Source: Bacillota bacterium (lineage in GTDB: Bacteria; Bacillota; Clostridia; Oscillospirales; Ruminococcaceae). From it: a stretch of DNA of 64,000 nucleotides. The first letter of the stretch is position 1; each line of letters begins with the position of its first letter. The stretch covers positions 151,167-215,166 of the forward strand of contig JAEWWT010000006.1 in NCBI GenBank assembly GCA_023396225.1, read 5' to 3'. Made by a program: the position numbers and the translations under genes. Below, one piece after another: positions 1-8,648 of the stretch. A model generated the notes under the pieces. It did not search any database. It had not been told where the DNA came from and saw only the letters and a list, made by a program, of their open reading frames with translations.

Positions 1-222
1 CTCAAGACTATTCCTAAGCAGGGTGCTTATGTAAAGACACCTACTTTCAAGGGATATGTTGAGGAAGCCAACCCTCTTACAGGCAAAGTTAAGGTAAAGC
101 CTGAAAAATCAGATGATCCGCCAGTTGTCTTTGACAAGAGTGAAATCGAAATAATCCGTGACGGAAAGATTAAGCTTGACAGAGAAGAAATCAAGGCGCT
201 GAAAGCGCTTGAAGATAATTAA
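1..222 (+). CDS. C-terminal fragment of an unidentified protein
   Basis: The first frame is open from base 1 and ends at TAA 220-222, giving 73 residues of a gene that begins before the window. The fragment is hydrophilic and rich in Lys, Glu and Asp, ending EIKALKALEDN. I do not recognise a family. It lies 21 bases before the next small membrane-protein gene on the same strand, so the two may be co-transcribed. Confidence 0.7.
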   Translation, partial: LKTIPKQGAYVKTPTFKGYVEEANPLTGKVKVKPEKSDDPPVVFDKSEIEIIRDGKIKLDREEIKALKALEDN

Positions 223-243
223 AGAAAAAGGAGATCCACAGAA

Positions 244-471
244 ATGAGTAAATCTACAATTCGCACAATAACAATGATTATATCAGCTTTTGCAGCTATT
301 ACCGCAATTACTGCCCTCGTTCTAAGCCTTGTTGCACTTGCAGGAAGAAAATCAGACAGAAAGCATATGATGGCTATGTCATATGGTCTTGACAACTCCG
401 ATTTCCTTGTTGATAACGATGATTATTATGAGGATGATTATACACTTGGTGAGGAAGAACTTTCATTCTGA
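244..471 (+). CDS. Small single-pass membrane protein with acidic tail
   Basis: The 75-residue product has one hydrophobic segment at about residues 9-33, a basic patch (GRKSDRK) just after it, and a strongly acidic Tyr/Asp/Glu-rich C-terminus. The basic flank suggests an outside N-terminus and a cytoplasmic tail. A good ribosome binding site (AAAGGAG) precedes the ATG. No family was recognised and the function is unknown. It follows the partial gene at the window edge closely and precedes a hairpin. Confidence 0.65.
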   Translation: MSKSTIRTITMIISAFAAITAITALVLSLVALAGRKSDRKHMMAMSYGLDNSDFLVDNDDYYEDDYTLGEEELSF

Positions 472-478
472 TTTGCGC

Positions 479-525
479 AATGACAGCATTTTTCAACCTA
501 TGAATTACAATGCTGTCATTGATTT
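479..525 (+). terminator. Possible weak terminator hairpin
   Basis: AATGACAGCAT (479-489) is matched by its reverse complement at 510-520, followed by the short run GATTTTG. The loop is long and the T run poor, so termination is plausible but not certain. Confidence 0.4.
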
Positions 526-600
526 TGTATAAGTGTCAGAAAACAACTGATATTTTGTTTTCAAATAACCAAGTTTAACTGGGAAAGGATGACTAATTTC

Positions 601-1530
601 ATGATAGGAAATAGCCCAAATATAGTAAAGGTAAATCCATCCGGTGCAAAAGTTACTAGAATAGTAGTTACTATTCTTATTGTTATAGCTGCACTTATCG
701 TAATCGGCTCTTCATTTACAATCGTAAGCGCAGGTCACACTGGTGTTGTTACAACCTTTGGAAAGGTTTCAGACACCGTTCTTGCTGAAGGACTTCACTT
801 CAAGATTCCTTTTGTTCAGGAAATCATTCTCGTTGATAACAGAGTCCAGAAGGCAGAAGTTGCTTGCTCCTCTGCTTCAAAGGATTTGCAGACTGTTTCA
901 AGCACAATTGCAATTAACTACAAGGTTCTTAACTCAAATTCTGCACAGATATATAAAAATGTCGGCATGGATTATGAATCTATTATAATTTCACCTGCTA
1001 TTCAGGAATGTGTAAAGGCCGTTACTGCTAAGTTTACCGCAGAAGAGCTTATCACGAACCGTCAGAGTGTCGGCGATCAGATGAGCACCCTTTTGAAAGA
1101 TAAGATTGCAAGCTATGGTCTTGAAATTCAGATTTTCAACATTATTTCATTTGATTTTACCGCTGAATACAATGCCGCTATTGAAGCTAAGCAGACAGCA
1201 CAGCAAAATGCACTCAAGGCTGAACAGGATCTCCAGAGAATTAAGGTTGAAGCTGAACAGACTATTGCACAAGCTGAGGCTGAAGCAGCGGCTTATAAGC
1301 TAAAATCCGAACAGCTTACACCTCAGATGATCCTTATGGAATACATAGATAAGTGGGACGGCAAGCTTCCTACCGTTGCTTCAGGTGAAAGCGGATCAAT
1401 GATGCTTGATATTTCATCAATGCTTGATGAAATGCAAAACGGCACAAATACATATATACCATCATCCAGCTCAAATACTGCAAGCGCAGAAAACACAGCA
1501 GAAATAGAAAATACTGATACAAACGAATAA
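601..1530 (+). CDS. SPFH/prohibitin-family membrane protein
   Basis: This is a membrane-anchored SPFH-domain protein of the stomatin/prohibitin/HflK-HflC group. The family forms oligomeric membrane scaffolds, often linked to protease control. A single membrane segment lies near residues 20-45, then the SPFH domain (GHTGVVTTFGKV onwards), then an Ala/Glu/Gln-rich coiled coil around residues 195-240 and a Ser/Asn/Thr-rich tail. An in-frame ATG at 589 abuts the AAAGG sequence, so it would lack a usable ribosome binding site. The ATG at 601 has proper spacing and is chosen, giving 309 residues. It is a single gene followed by a strong terminator. The partner protease, if any, is not visible here. 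Confidence 0.85.
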   Translation: MIGNSPNIVKVNPSGAKVTRIVVTILIVIAALIVIGSSFTIVSAGHTGVVTTFGKVSDTVLAEGLHFKIPFVQEIILVDNRVQKAEVACSSASKDLQTVSSTIAINYKVLNSNSAQIYKNVGMDYESIIISPAIQECVKAVTAKFTAEELITNRQSVGDQMSTLLKDKIASYGLEIQIFNIISFDFTAEYNAAIEAKQTAQQNALKAEQDLQRIKVEAEQTIAQAEAEAAAYKLKSEQLTPQMILMEYIDKWDGKLPTVASGESGSMMLDISSMLDEMQNGTNTYIPSSSSNTASAENTAEIENTDTNE

Positions 1531-1540
1531 AATATAAATT

Positions 1541-1578
1541 AACAGGGAACTATCTTATTGAAAGTTCCCTGTTTTTTA
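1541..1578 (+). terminator. Rho-independent terminator
   Basis: An 11-bp stem (AACAGGGAACT with AGTTCCCTGTT at 1563-1573) is followed by a T-rich tract directly after the SPFH gene. Confidence 0.85.
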
Positions 1579-1641
1579 TTTTTGACTTCAAAAAATCAGT
1601 TGCAATAAATTACGATGTTTGTTATTTTGTTGACAAGGGTA

Positions 1642-1670
1642 TTGCAATTTTCGGCATATTAATATATAAT
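1642..1670 (+). promoter_or_regulatory. Promoter of fba
   Basis: TTGCAA (1642-1647) and TATAAT (1665-1670) are separated by 17 bp, a vegetative sigma-A type layout 36 bases before the fba start codon. The nearby TTGACA at 1630 is spaced too far from TATAAT to be its partner. Confidence 0.75.
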
Positions 1671-1706
1671 TATAGTATTAAATAATAAATCTTTGGAGGT
1701 AAAAAT

Positions 1707-2576
1707 ATGTCAAAACTCGTTTCTGCAAAGGACATGCTCAATAAGGCTCGTGACGGCAAATATGCTGTTGGTCAGTTCAATATCAACAACCTTGAATGGA
1801 CAAAGGCTGTTCTTCTTACAGCTCAGGAGCTTAATTCACCTGTTATCCTCGGCGTTTCCGAAGGTGCAGGCAAGTATATGTGTGGTTATAACACAGTTGT
1901 AGGTATGGTAAACGGAATGATGGATTCTCTCAATATCACTGTTCCTGTTGCCCTTCACCTTGACCACGGTTCATTTGAAGGCGCTAAGGCTTGTATCAAA
2001 GCAGGTTTCTCTTCAATTATGTTCGACGGCTCACATTATGCTATTGAAGAAAACATTGCAAAGACTACAACTCTTGTAAATGCTTGTGATGTTCTCGGCA
2101 TTTCACTTGAAGCTGAAGTTGGTTCAATCGGCGGCGAAGAAGACGGCGTTGTTGGCGCTGGCGAATGTGCTGATCCTGACGAATGCAAGGCTATTGCTGA
2201 TCTCGGCGTTACAATGCTTGCTGCTGGTATCGGTAATATCCACGGTAAGTATCCTGATAACTGGGCTGGTCTTTCATTTGATACACTTGCTGCTGTTAAG
2301 GCTAAGGTTGGCGATATGCCTCTCGTTCTCCACGGCGGTACTGGTATTCCTGAAGACATGATCAAGAAGGCTATTTCCCTCGGCGTTGCTAAGATCAATG
2401 TTAATACTGAATGTCAGCTTACATTCCAGGCTGCTACAAGAAAGTATATTGAAGACGGCAAGGATCTTCAGGGCAAGGGCTTTGACCCAAGAAAGCTTCT
2501 TGCACCAGGCTTTGAAGCAATTAAGGCTACAGTCAAGGAAAAGATGGAACTTTTCGGTTCTGTAAATAAGGCATAA
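1707..2576 (+). CDS. fba: Class II fructose-1,6-bisphosphate aldolase
   Basis: This glycolytic enzyme reversibly cleaves fructose-1,6-bisphosphate to dihydroxyacetone phosphate and glyceraldehyde-3-phosphate in the cytoplasm. The 289-residue length fits the class IIB zinc aldolases. Visible family motifs are HLDHG (catalytic Asp, zinc ligand His), LEAEVGSIGGEED, GNIHGKYP and LHGGTG (zinc-ligand His residues), and the C-terminal INVNTE segment. The start ATG has GGAGG 8 bases upstream. It is monocistronic, with its own promoter and a terminator. Codon use is strongly biased, as expected for a highly expressed gene. A tagatose-bisphosphate aldolase role (same family) cannot be excluded, but no sugar-specific operon surrounds it. 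Confidence 0.93.
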   Translation: MSKLVSAKDMLNKARDGKYAVGQFNINNLEWTKAVLLTAQELNSPVILGVSEGAGKYMCGYNTVVGMVNGMMDSLNITVPVALHLDHGSFEGAKACIKAGFSSIMFDGSHYAIEENIAKTTTLVNACDVLGISLEAEVGSIGGEEDGVVGAGECADPDECKAIADLGVTMLAAGIGNIHGKYPDNWAGLSFDTLAAVKAKVGDMPLVLHGGTGIPEDMIKKAISLGVAKINVNTECQLTFQAATRKYIEDGKDLQGKGFDPRKLLAPGFEAIKATVKEKMELFGSVNKA

Positions 2577-2594
2577 TTTATCCCAAAATAGATG

Positions 2595-2622
2595 GAGCAG
2601 GTGTAAAAGCCTGCTCTTTTTT
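2595..2622 (+). terminator. Rho-independent terminator of fba
   Basis: GAGCAGG (2595-2601) pairs with CCTGCTC (2610-2616), followed by six T residues. Confidence 0.87.
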
Positions 2623-2692
2623 GTTATATTGTCTTATTATTTTATTTATCAGATAAATGAATTTGTTAATATCGGAAAAAAGCAATAAACTG

Positions 2693-2721
2693 TGTACATT
2701 TAATATTTTATGGTGTATAAT
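2693..2721 (+). promoter_or_regulatory. Promoter of zinc-ribbon membrane protein gene
   Basis: TGTACA (2693-2698), a 17-bp spacer and TATAAT (2716-2721). The same TGTACA-17-TATAnT layout, with similar flanks, precedes the paralogous gene at 4133. Confidence 0.65.
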
Positions 2722-2747
2722 ATTTTATATAAAAAAATATTTTTGAA

Positions 2748-3917
2748 ATGAAAAGAGTTGTGCTTTTTAGTATGGATACTTCTATTAGTCAAAAATTTAT
2801 TATATGTAATAACTGTGGTGCAATTAATAAGAAAGAAAATACTATTTGTATAAAATGCGGCGCTTATATTGATTTGTATACTCCAAGTTCTGATTATGAA
2901 AATCCGAATTTTGAGGATATGAATTATAACATTCCAGGAAACTATTTAACTGACGCAGGCAAAGAAACTCCTGACACTACTGATTTTATTGATGAGCCTG
3001 AACAAGATGACGATGATGAGATATTTGTTCCAGAGCCTGATGAATTTGGACTAAACGGAGTAATACCTAAAAGAACCGTCAGCTCAGTTAATCTTCAGAA
3101 CAGTGCTTTTTCACCTGCAGATAATAAAATCACATTAAAAAATCCTCTTGTAATTGTAGGATTGGCAGTTCTTATTATGGTATTAAGTATTGTGACAATT
3201 AAAGATGACAAAAATAGTGAAACAGTAGATGTTGTTATTAATGAAACAAGACCTGTGGAGGATTCTGTTGCTTCAACTGACAATCCTTTTGATAAGTTCT
3301 ACCAAGCTTATTGTGCTCTTAATAATGGAAAAGAAATCAGCTTAAAAAAATCCAAGACATATGCTTTAGTTCAGGAAATTAAGAAGAAAGATGCATTTTA
3401 CATAAGTTTGACCGATATTGATAAATATGATAAATCTGAATCCACTGTACAAATTGCCGTAAAGGACAAAGATATTGCTATTATTAACGAAAGTGAAGAA
3501 TATTCCAGTTATTTATATATAGATGACATGAAGTACACCTTGTATTACCCTTCCACCAAAGCAGCTCAATCAATGACTCTTGATCAGAACTCATATGCCG
3601 CTATGGGGCTTAGAAACTACATTTTCACAAAATTAATTTATGATATCTCAGATGATCCAGATGAAGATTTTTACACAGTTAGAAGTTATACCACTGAAAT
3701 TGATGGTAAGACCTATACATATGAGACTATAAAAGACGATAAGTATTTCAGTAGCCTCCATTATTATGTATATGACAATAGCGGCAAGCTTTGTATGAGC
3801 GGTGATGAATATGGGAGTTTAACTATCATAGACAAATTTACTGACAATGTTCCTCCCAGCGTTTTTAACCAGCCTTTAGGTTATAACATTACTGATCTGG
3901 ATGATGAAAATGAATAA
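2748..3917 (+). CDS. Zinc-ribbon, single-pass membrane protein; paralogue of the next gene
   Basis: The N-terminus carries a small zinc ribbon (CNNCG at about residue 21 and CIKCG about 14 residues later). An acidic linker follows, then one membrane segment near residues 132-150 and a C-terminal domain of about 200 residues. That C-terminal domain aligns along its length with the lipoprotein at 4133: a GKEI-KKS/KDSNTY--VQE block, then the YPSTKAAQSMTLDQNSY region, then the TYTYE block, then QPLGYNITDL against QPTGYTVQDL. So a cytoplasmic zinc ribbon is joined through the membrane to the same extracytoplasmic domain. Start choice is uncertain: ATG 2748 lacks a clear ribosome binding site, and ATG 2772 (MDTSISQ) is an alternative. 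Function unknown. Confidence 0.75.
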   Translation: MKRVVLFSMDTSISQKFIICNNCGAINKKENTICIKCGAYIDLYTPSSDYENPNFEDMNYNIPGNYLTDAGKETPDTTDFIDEPEQDDDDEIFVPEPDEFGLNGVIPKRTVSSVNLQNSAFSPADNKITLKNPLVIVGLAVLIMVLSIVTIKDDKNSETVDVVINETRPVEDSVASTDNPFDKFYQAYCALNNGKEISLKKSKTYALVQEIKKKDAFYISLTDIDKYDKSESTVQIAVKDKDIAIINESEEYSSYLYIDDMKYTLYYPSTKAAQSMTLDQNSYAAMGLRNYIFTKLIYDISDDPDEDFYTVRSYTTEIDGKTYTYETIKDDKYFSSLHYYVYDNSGKLCMSGDEYGSLTIIDKFTDNVPPSVFNQPLGYNITDLDDENE

Positions 3918-4057
3918 GCCTCATACGTGGGTTTGTTCATAAATATTTACTTAGTTAGTGTGTACAAAAATTTATCCAATTCTTATGTGATTTTAAATAT
4001 AATATTTCACGGAATTAACTGTATTTTGTTGCTTTAGTAGAATAATTACTTAAACTC

Positions 4058-4086
4058 TGTACATTTTGAAGCTGTTAGTGTATACT
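4058..4086 (+). promoter_or_regulatory. Promoter of lipoprotein gene
   Basis: TGTACA (4058-4063), a 17-bp spacer and TATACT (4081-4086), matching the promoter layout of the upstream paralogue. Confidence 0.65.
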
Positions 4087-4132
4087 AAAATATCGTTGGT
4101 CAAAACAAACATATTTAAGGAGATATTTACTT

Positions 4133-4951
4133 ATGAAAAAGACTTTAGGAATTATTCTTTCATTAGCTCTTTGCGTTTCAATGCTTGCAGGATGTAGTAA
4201 GTCAGGTAATGCAGAAGAAACTACAACCGCTACTGAAACTACGACCGCTGCTGAAACTACATCTGCTGAAGAGACAACAGAAGAAACAGTTGCTGATACC
4301 GAAGCTGCTGGAGGTGAAGCTGCTGCAAGTGGTGCTGCATCAAGTTTTGCAGATGCTTACGCTAACCTTGGCGAAGGCAAGGAAATAAACATCAAGGACT
4401 CAAATACATATAAATTTGTACAGGAACTTAAAGATGCAAAATCACTTTATGCTTCATTTACAATGATGGCTCCTGAAGGCGAAACAACACTGGAAATGGC
4501 TATTGACGGAGAAAATGTTTATATGAAGACTGAAGCACCTGGAGCTTCTGGTATGATATACATTGTTGACATGGCTTACACAATGTATGATCCATCAACA
4601 ATGACTGCAATGACAATGAAGCTTGACCAGGAAACATACGATTCTATGGATCTTAAGAATGCAATGTCAAGCTTTGAATTAGATGATATTGATGATGTTG
4701 ACGGAAAGATCATGTCTTATAATGTTGAAGTAAACGGCAAAAAGTATACATATGAAGTTGACGCTGAAAAGACATGCTACTATGTATATGATGAAAGCGG
4801 AAAGATTGTAACATTTGCCGCTACAGTTTCTGAAACTGCAATGGATGTTATCGTTAATGCATTTACAACAGAAGTTCCTGCTGACGTTTGGACACAGCCT
4901 ACAGGCTACACAGTTCAGGATCTCAGTGCAGCAATGGCTGCAGCTGAATAA
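4133..4951 (+). CDS. Secreted lipoprotein paralogous to the upstream gene
   Basis: A lipoprotein signal peptide (MKKTLG..., lipobox MLAGC at about residues 17-21) is followed by a Thr/Glu-rich linker (residues 25-55). The C-terminal domain is shared with the upstream zinc-ribbon membrane protein. The product should be anchored on the outer face of the membrane. A good ribosome binding site (AAGGAG) and a separate promoter precede it. No catalytic motif is evident; a binding or structural role is possible but unproven. Tandem duplication with anchor exchange is inferred from the shared domain and shared promoter layout. Confidence 0.8.
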   Translation: MKKTLGIILSLALCVSMLAGCSKSGNAEETTTATETTTAAETTSAEETTEETVADTEAAGGEAAASGAASSFADAYANLGEGKEINIKDSNTYKFVQELKDAKSLYASFTMMAPEGETTLEMAIDGENVYMKTEAPGASGMIYIVDMAYTMYDPSTMTAMTMKLDQETYDSMDLKNAMSSFELDDIDDVDGKIMSYNVEVNGKKYTYEVDAEKTCYYVYDESGKIVTFAATVSETAMDVIVNAFTTEVPADVWTQPTGYTVQDLSAAMAAAE

Positions 4952-4983
4952 TTAATTTTAGCTGAATATTTAATGATTTATAT

Positions 4984-5030
4984 AGACTGTACAATAAACA
5001 ATATTATTGTACAGTCTAGTTTGCGTTTTC
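4984..5030 (+). terminator. Hairpin, probable terminator
   Basis: A perfect 13-bp stem (4984-4996 with 5005-5017) is followed by the short T-rich stretch AGTTTGCGTTTT. The remaining spacer to 5265 is AT-rich and shows only an extended -10-like TGATATAAT at 5194-5202. Confidence 0.55.
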
Positions 5031-5265
5031 AGACAAATTTATGATACTGTTGCACTTATGCAGGTGAAAATTTAACAAATGAATTATATATCTTGTACTT
5101 CATAGTTGTCTCATACGGCATTTACCCTGTTTTTTTATTTTTTATAAAATTATGGTTTTTGCAGATATACAAGCCTATTTCGACATGCAAACATGATATA
5201 ATTGTAGAAAATAGCCAAATGAAAAATAAGTATTTATTAATAATCCTAAAATATTATTAAATGTA

Positions 5266-5294
5266 TTGCAATTATTCAGCAATCATAATATAAT
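5266..5294 (+). promoter_or_regulatory. Promoter of EF-G-like gene
   Basis: TTGCAA (5266-5271), a 17-bp spacer and TATAAT (5289-5294), the same hexamers and spacing as the fba promoter. The open frame extends upstream to 5266, but that start would lie inside this promoter, so translation must begin later. Confidence 0.7.
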
Positions 5295-5367
5295 ATTGAT
5301 TATACCAAAGGTGCGTTTTGTCAATTATGCACAAACCGCTAATATGTTTGAATGGGAGAGTTTACCT

Positions 5368-7452
5368 ATGAAAAAGTATATCACCGAAAATATACGTAAT
5401 ATTGCAATTGCAGGCCATGCAGGCTCAGGCAAGACTTCTCTTGCCGAAGCTTTGATTTATAAAGCCGGTGCGTCAGACAGACTTGGAAAGACTGCCGACG
5501 GAAATACCGTCTGCGATTATGACCCCGAGGAAATTAAGCGTAAAGCCACTCTGAATACAGCTCTTGCTGCCTTTGAATATAACGACATAAAGGTTAATCT
5601 TCTTGATACACCAGGCTTGTTTGATTTTGCAGGAGGTATGTATGAGGGCATTTCCGCATCAGGAACTGTTGCAATCACAGTATCAGCTAAATCAGGTATC
5701 AAGGTAGGAACAGAAAAAGCATATGAGCTTGCTTCTGACTTGCGTAAGCCTAAGATGTTTGTTGTAACAAAGGTTGATGATCAGGATGCAAACTTCTACA
5801 ATACACTTACTGACCTGAAAACAGTATTTGGACCTACTGTCTGCCCTGTTGTTGTTCCTGTTATCAAGGACCATCAGGTAGTTTCATTTGTGAACCTTAT
5901 TGAAATGAAGGCATATACATATGATGCCAAAGGTAATGCAGTTGAAACAGATATGCCGACTGCCGAAGTGTCAGAAAAAATGGAATATCGTATTGACGGA
6001 CTTGTTGCAGCATTCTCAGAAGCGGTTGCTGAAACTGACGAAGAACTGATGGAAAAGTTCTTTGAGGGCACTCCTTTCACTCAAAAAGAACTTGTTCATG
6101 GTATTCATAAGGGCATGAACGAAGGTATTATCACCCCTGTAGTATGCTGTTCATCTACAACTCTTGCAGGTATTGATATGCTTCTCAAGGAGTTTGAACT
6201 CCTGCTTCCTTCGCCTGATGACAATCAGCCTGTTGTAGCTACAGACAAGAATGACAAGCTTGTCGAGATTGCTTATGACAGCACCGCCCCTATGTCTGCA
6301 TTCGTATTCAAGACAATTGCTGACCCGTTTGTTGGCAAGATGTCATTCATAAAAGTTATAAGTGGTGTTATGAACGCTAACACTGACTATACAAACGTCA
6401 GCTCCGGTTCTGTTGAAAAGATCGGAAAGCTTTATACGCTTTGCGGTAAAAAGCAGATTGAAATTAACTCTGCATGCGCAGGTGATATTGTTGTTGCTGT
6501 CAAAATTGCTGCTAACACTTCAGATTCTATCTGCTCAGCAGACAAACTTGTTAAATTCAGTGAAATAGAATTTCCTGCTCCTTGCTACGGCATGGCTGTA
6601 AGGGCTAAATCACAGGGAGATGAAAGCAAGATCGGTGCAGGTATTCAGCGACTTCTTGAAGAAGATAAGACTCTTTCATATTCTATGGATCCGCTCACTA
6701 AGGAGCAGATTCTCAAGGGACTTGGCGAACAACACCTTGATGTTGCTGTTTCAAAGCTTAAGTCAAAATTCGGTGCTGAGGTTCTTCTTTCAGACCCTAA
6801 GATTGCTTACCGTGAAACTATCCGTAAAAAGGTTAAGGTTGAAGGCAAGCACAAGAAACAGACAGGCGGTCACGGTCAGTATGGTCATGTATGGATTGAA
6901 TTCGAGCCATGTATATCTGACGAGCTTGTATTCGAAGAAAAAGTTTTCGGCGGTGCTGTTCCTAAAAACTATTTCCCTGCTGTTGAAAAGGGACTTCAGG
7001 AATGTATGAGAGCAGGAGTGCTTGCAGGCTGCCCTGTAACAGGACTTAAAGCTATTCTTGTTGATGGTTCTTATCACCCTGTTGACAGCTCAGAAATGGC
7101 ATTCAAGCTGGCTGCTTCTATTGCTTATAAGGAAGGCCTGAAACAGGCTGATCCTGCAATACTTGAACCAATAGGAAAGCTTGTTGCAGATGTTCCTGAT
7201 GATAATACTGGTGATATTATGGGCGACCTTAACAAACGCCGCGGCAGAGTTATAGGTATGCACCCGATAAAGAAGGGCATGACAAGAATTGAAGCAGAAG
7301 TTCCAATGCGTGAAACACAAAGCTTTACAATGGTTTTGCGTCAGATAACACGAGGCAAAGGCAGTTTTTCTCTTGACTTCCTCCGTTATGAACAGCTCCC
7401 TGGCATGCTTGTCGGTGATGTTATTTTAAGCATTGACAAAAACGCTGAATAA
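5368..7452 (+). CDS. Elongation factor G-like translational GTPase (EF-G2 type)
   Basis: The 694-residue protein has the EF-G layout: an N-terminal GTPase, then domain II, domains III/IV with the HKKQTGGHGQYGHVWIE block, and a C-terminal domain. The GTPase motifs differ from classical EF-G: the P-loop is GHAGSGKT rather than GHIDHGKT, the G3 motif is DTPGLFDF rather than DTPGHVDF, and G4 is TKVD rather than NKMD. The G3 His that stimulates GTP hydrolysis in canonical factors is replaced by Leu. This fits the EF-G-like paralogues common in Clostridia, whose role is poorly defined. ATG 5368 (MKKYITEN) follows GGAGAG with good spacing. It stands alone, away from rpsL/rpsG/tuf, which also argues against main EF-G. 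Confidence 0.85.
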   Translation: MKKYITENIRNIAIAGHAGSGKTSLAEALIYKAGASDRLGKTADGNTVCDYDPEEIKRKATLNTALAAFEYNDIKVNLLDTPGLFDFAGGMYEGISASGTVAITVSAKSGIKVGTEKAYELASDLRKPKMFVVTKVDDQDANFYNTLTDLKTVFGPTVCPVVVPVIKDHQVVSFVNLIEMKAYTYDAKGNAVETDMPTAEVSEKMEYRIDGLVAAFSEAVAETDEELMEKFFEGTPFTQKELVHGIHKGMNEGIITPVVCCSSTTLAGIDMLLKEFELLLPSPDDNQPVVATDKNDKLVEIAYDSTAPMSAFVFKTIADPFVGKMSFIKVISGVMNANTDYTNVSSGSVEKIGKLYTLCGKKQIEINSACAGDIVVAVKIAANTSDSICSADKLVKFSEIEFPAPCYGMAVRAKSQGDESKIGAGIQRLLEEDKTLSYSMDPLTKEQILKGLGEQHLDVAVSKLKSKFGAEVLLSDPKIAYRETIRKKVKVEGKHKKQTGGHGQYGHVWIEFEPCISDELVFEEKVFGGAVPKNYFPAVEKGLQECMRAGVLAGCPVTGLKAILVDGSYHPVDSSEMAFKLAASIAYKEGLKQADPAILEPIGKLVADVPDDNTGDIMGDLNKRRGRVIGMHPIKKGMTRIEAEVPMRETQSFTMVLRQITRGKGSFSLDFLRYEQLPGMLVGDVILSIDKNAE

Positions 7453-7500
7453 TAGATTTTAAAATAATCCTACTAAAATAAATATTGTTTTTGGACACTG

Positions 7501-7530
7501 GCTTGCCTGAAAATTCAGGCAAGCTCTTTG
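7501..7530 (+). terminator. Rho-independent terminator
   Basis: GCTTGCCTGA (7501-7510) pairs with TCAGGCAAGC (7515-7524), followed by TCTTTG. Confidence 0.65.
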
Positions 7531-7633
7531 TCACTTGTTTATACTGATTTCCAATTATAATAAAGCATTTTCATTGGATATTAGTATTTGAAGTCAAATA
7601 CGGTGTTATAATTAACCGTTATGCAAAAATATG

Positions 7634-7662
7634 TTGACAAACTGACCATTTTATACTAAAAT
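7634..7662 (+). promoter_or_regulatory. Promoter
   Basis: TTGACA (7634-7639), a 17-bp spacer and TAAAAT (7657-7662) before the secreted-protein gene. Confidence 0.6.
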
Positions 7663-7696
7663 TAATATGTATCATAATAATTTCGGAGGTTCTGAC

Positions 7697-8443
7697 ATGA
7701 AAAAACTCTTATGCAGTCTTCTTGCTGTAGTAACATTTGCCGCTACTGCTGTTATTCCTGCTTTTGCAGAAAACAATGAAGCGGGAGATGTCCATCCTAC
7801 CATGTGCTTTGACAAAGAAATGCCTGAGCCATATTTTTTGTATATTAATGATGATGATAAAAATATTTTCTCTGATTCTATTTCTGACAGCCTTGCTCAA
7901 AAGGGCTATTCTCTTGAAGTCAAGGGCAATATTCCCGCAAGCGAGGACGAGGCTACAAGAGGACTTGCTTTTCCGTCATCTCTTTTTGAACTTAACAACT
8001 ATGAAAACTGCACTGTGACATTTTCTTACTATGTTCCAAAGGAATATCTTGAATATTCGGATTCTTTCACTGTTTATTCTGACGGCGTAATTTGGATTGA
8101 ATACAACGTTCCTGTTACTGAAACTGACAGTTGGCAAACATATTCAATAACTATTCCTAAGACAGCAACAAACAACCGCATTGGTGTTGCTTTTACAGGA
8201 ACAAAGGCTTATAACGGTACATTAATTTACCTTGATAATCTTACAGTTACCGACGCAGACGGAAATGCAGTTGCAAATATCGGTGACTATTCCGATGTTG
8301 AAGTTGCAAACAGGTTTGCAAACATCAAAACTGACGGAATTGTAGTTACTATAATTCAGATTGTTATTATCGTCGGATTGCTTATCATCTTTGTTGTACT
8401 TCTTATAAAAGTGCTAAAGAAAAAAAATGAACGTTTCAGATAA
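7697..8443 (+). CDS. Exported, C-terminally membrane-anchored protein of unknown function
   Basis: The product has a Sec signal peptide (MKKLLCSLLAVVTFAATAV, likely cleaved after AFA). An extracellular domain of about 190 residues is rich in aromatic and beta-strand-like patterns. A C-terminal membrane helix (IVVTIIQIVIIVGLLIIFVVLL) and a short basic tail follow. The strand pattern with a LIYLDNLTVTDADG segment resembles carbohydrate-binding jelly-roll modules, but this is a guess. GGAGG at 7685-7689 selects ATG 7697 over the upstream in-frame ATG at 7667, giving 248 residues. It is monocistronic. Confidence 0.75.
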   Translation: MKKLLCSLLAVVTFAATAVIPAFAENNEAGDVHPTMCFDKEMPEPYFLYINDDDKNIFSDSISDSLAQKGYSLEVKGNIPASEDEATRGLAFPSSLFELNNYENCTVTFSYYVPKEYLEYSDSFTVYSDGVIWIEYNVPVTETDSWQTYSITIPKTATNNRIGVAFTGTKAYNGTLIYLDNLTVTDADGNAVANIGDYSDVEVANRFANIKTDGIVVTIIQIVIIVGLLIIFVVLLIKVLKKKNERFR

Positions 8444-8448
8444 TATAC

Positions 8449-8476
8449 AGCGCTCTCATATGAGGGCGCTTGTTTT
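8449..8476 (+). terminator. Rho-independent terminator
   Basis: AGCGCTCTCA (8449-8458) pairs with TGAGGGCGCT (8461-8470, one G-T), followed by TGTTTT. Confidence 0.72.
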
Positions 8477-8568
8477 AGGAATAAGCTTGTTTTGCTTTTT
8501 TCAATATGAAATAATACTGATTTAAGCCATTTTATCTGTAATGTAAACAAATCGACATAGTCCTGTTA

Positions 8569-8597
8569 TTGAATTTTGCGTAAAGATAGTTTATTAT
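8569..8597 (+). promoter_or_regulatory. Promoter
   Basis: TTGAAT (8569-8574), a 17-bp spacer and TATTAT (8592-8597), 52 bases before the membrane-protein start. Confidence 0.5.
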
Positions 8598-8648
8598 AGT
8601 ATGTGTCAGAGTAGTGACGATTAAATAGCAAAGTGAGGTTATCTCTTC

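Noticed and set aside
1630..1635. TTGACA as -35 of the fba promoter
   Set aside because: Its distance to TATAAT (29 bp) is too large; TTGCAA at 1642 has the correct 17-bp spacing.
2036..2398. Minus-strand 120-codon frame inside fba
   Set aside because: Antisense shadow of the strongly biased fba codons.
5266..5367. Upstream extension of the EF-G-like frame from a TTG at 5266
   Set aside because: The codon lies within a TTGCAA-17-TATAAT promoter and has no ribosome binding site; ATG 5368 has one and gives the family N-terminus.
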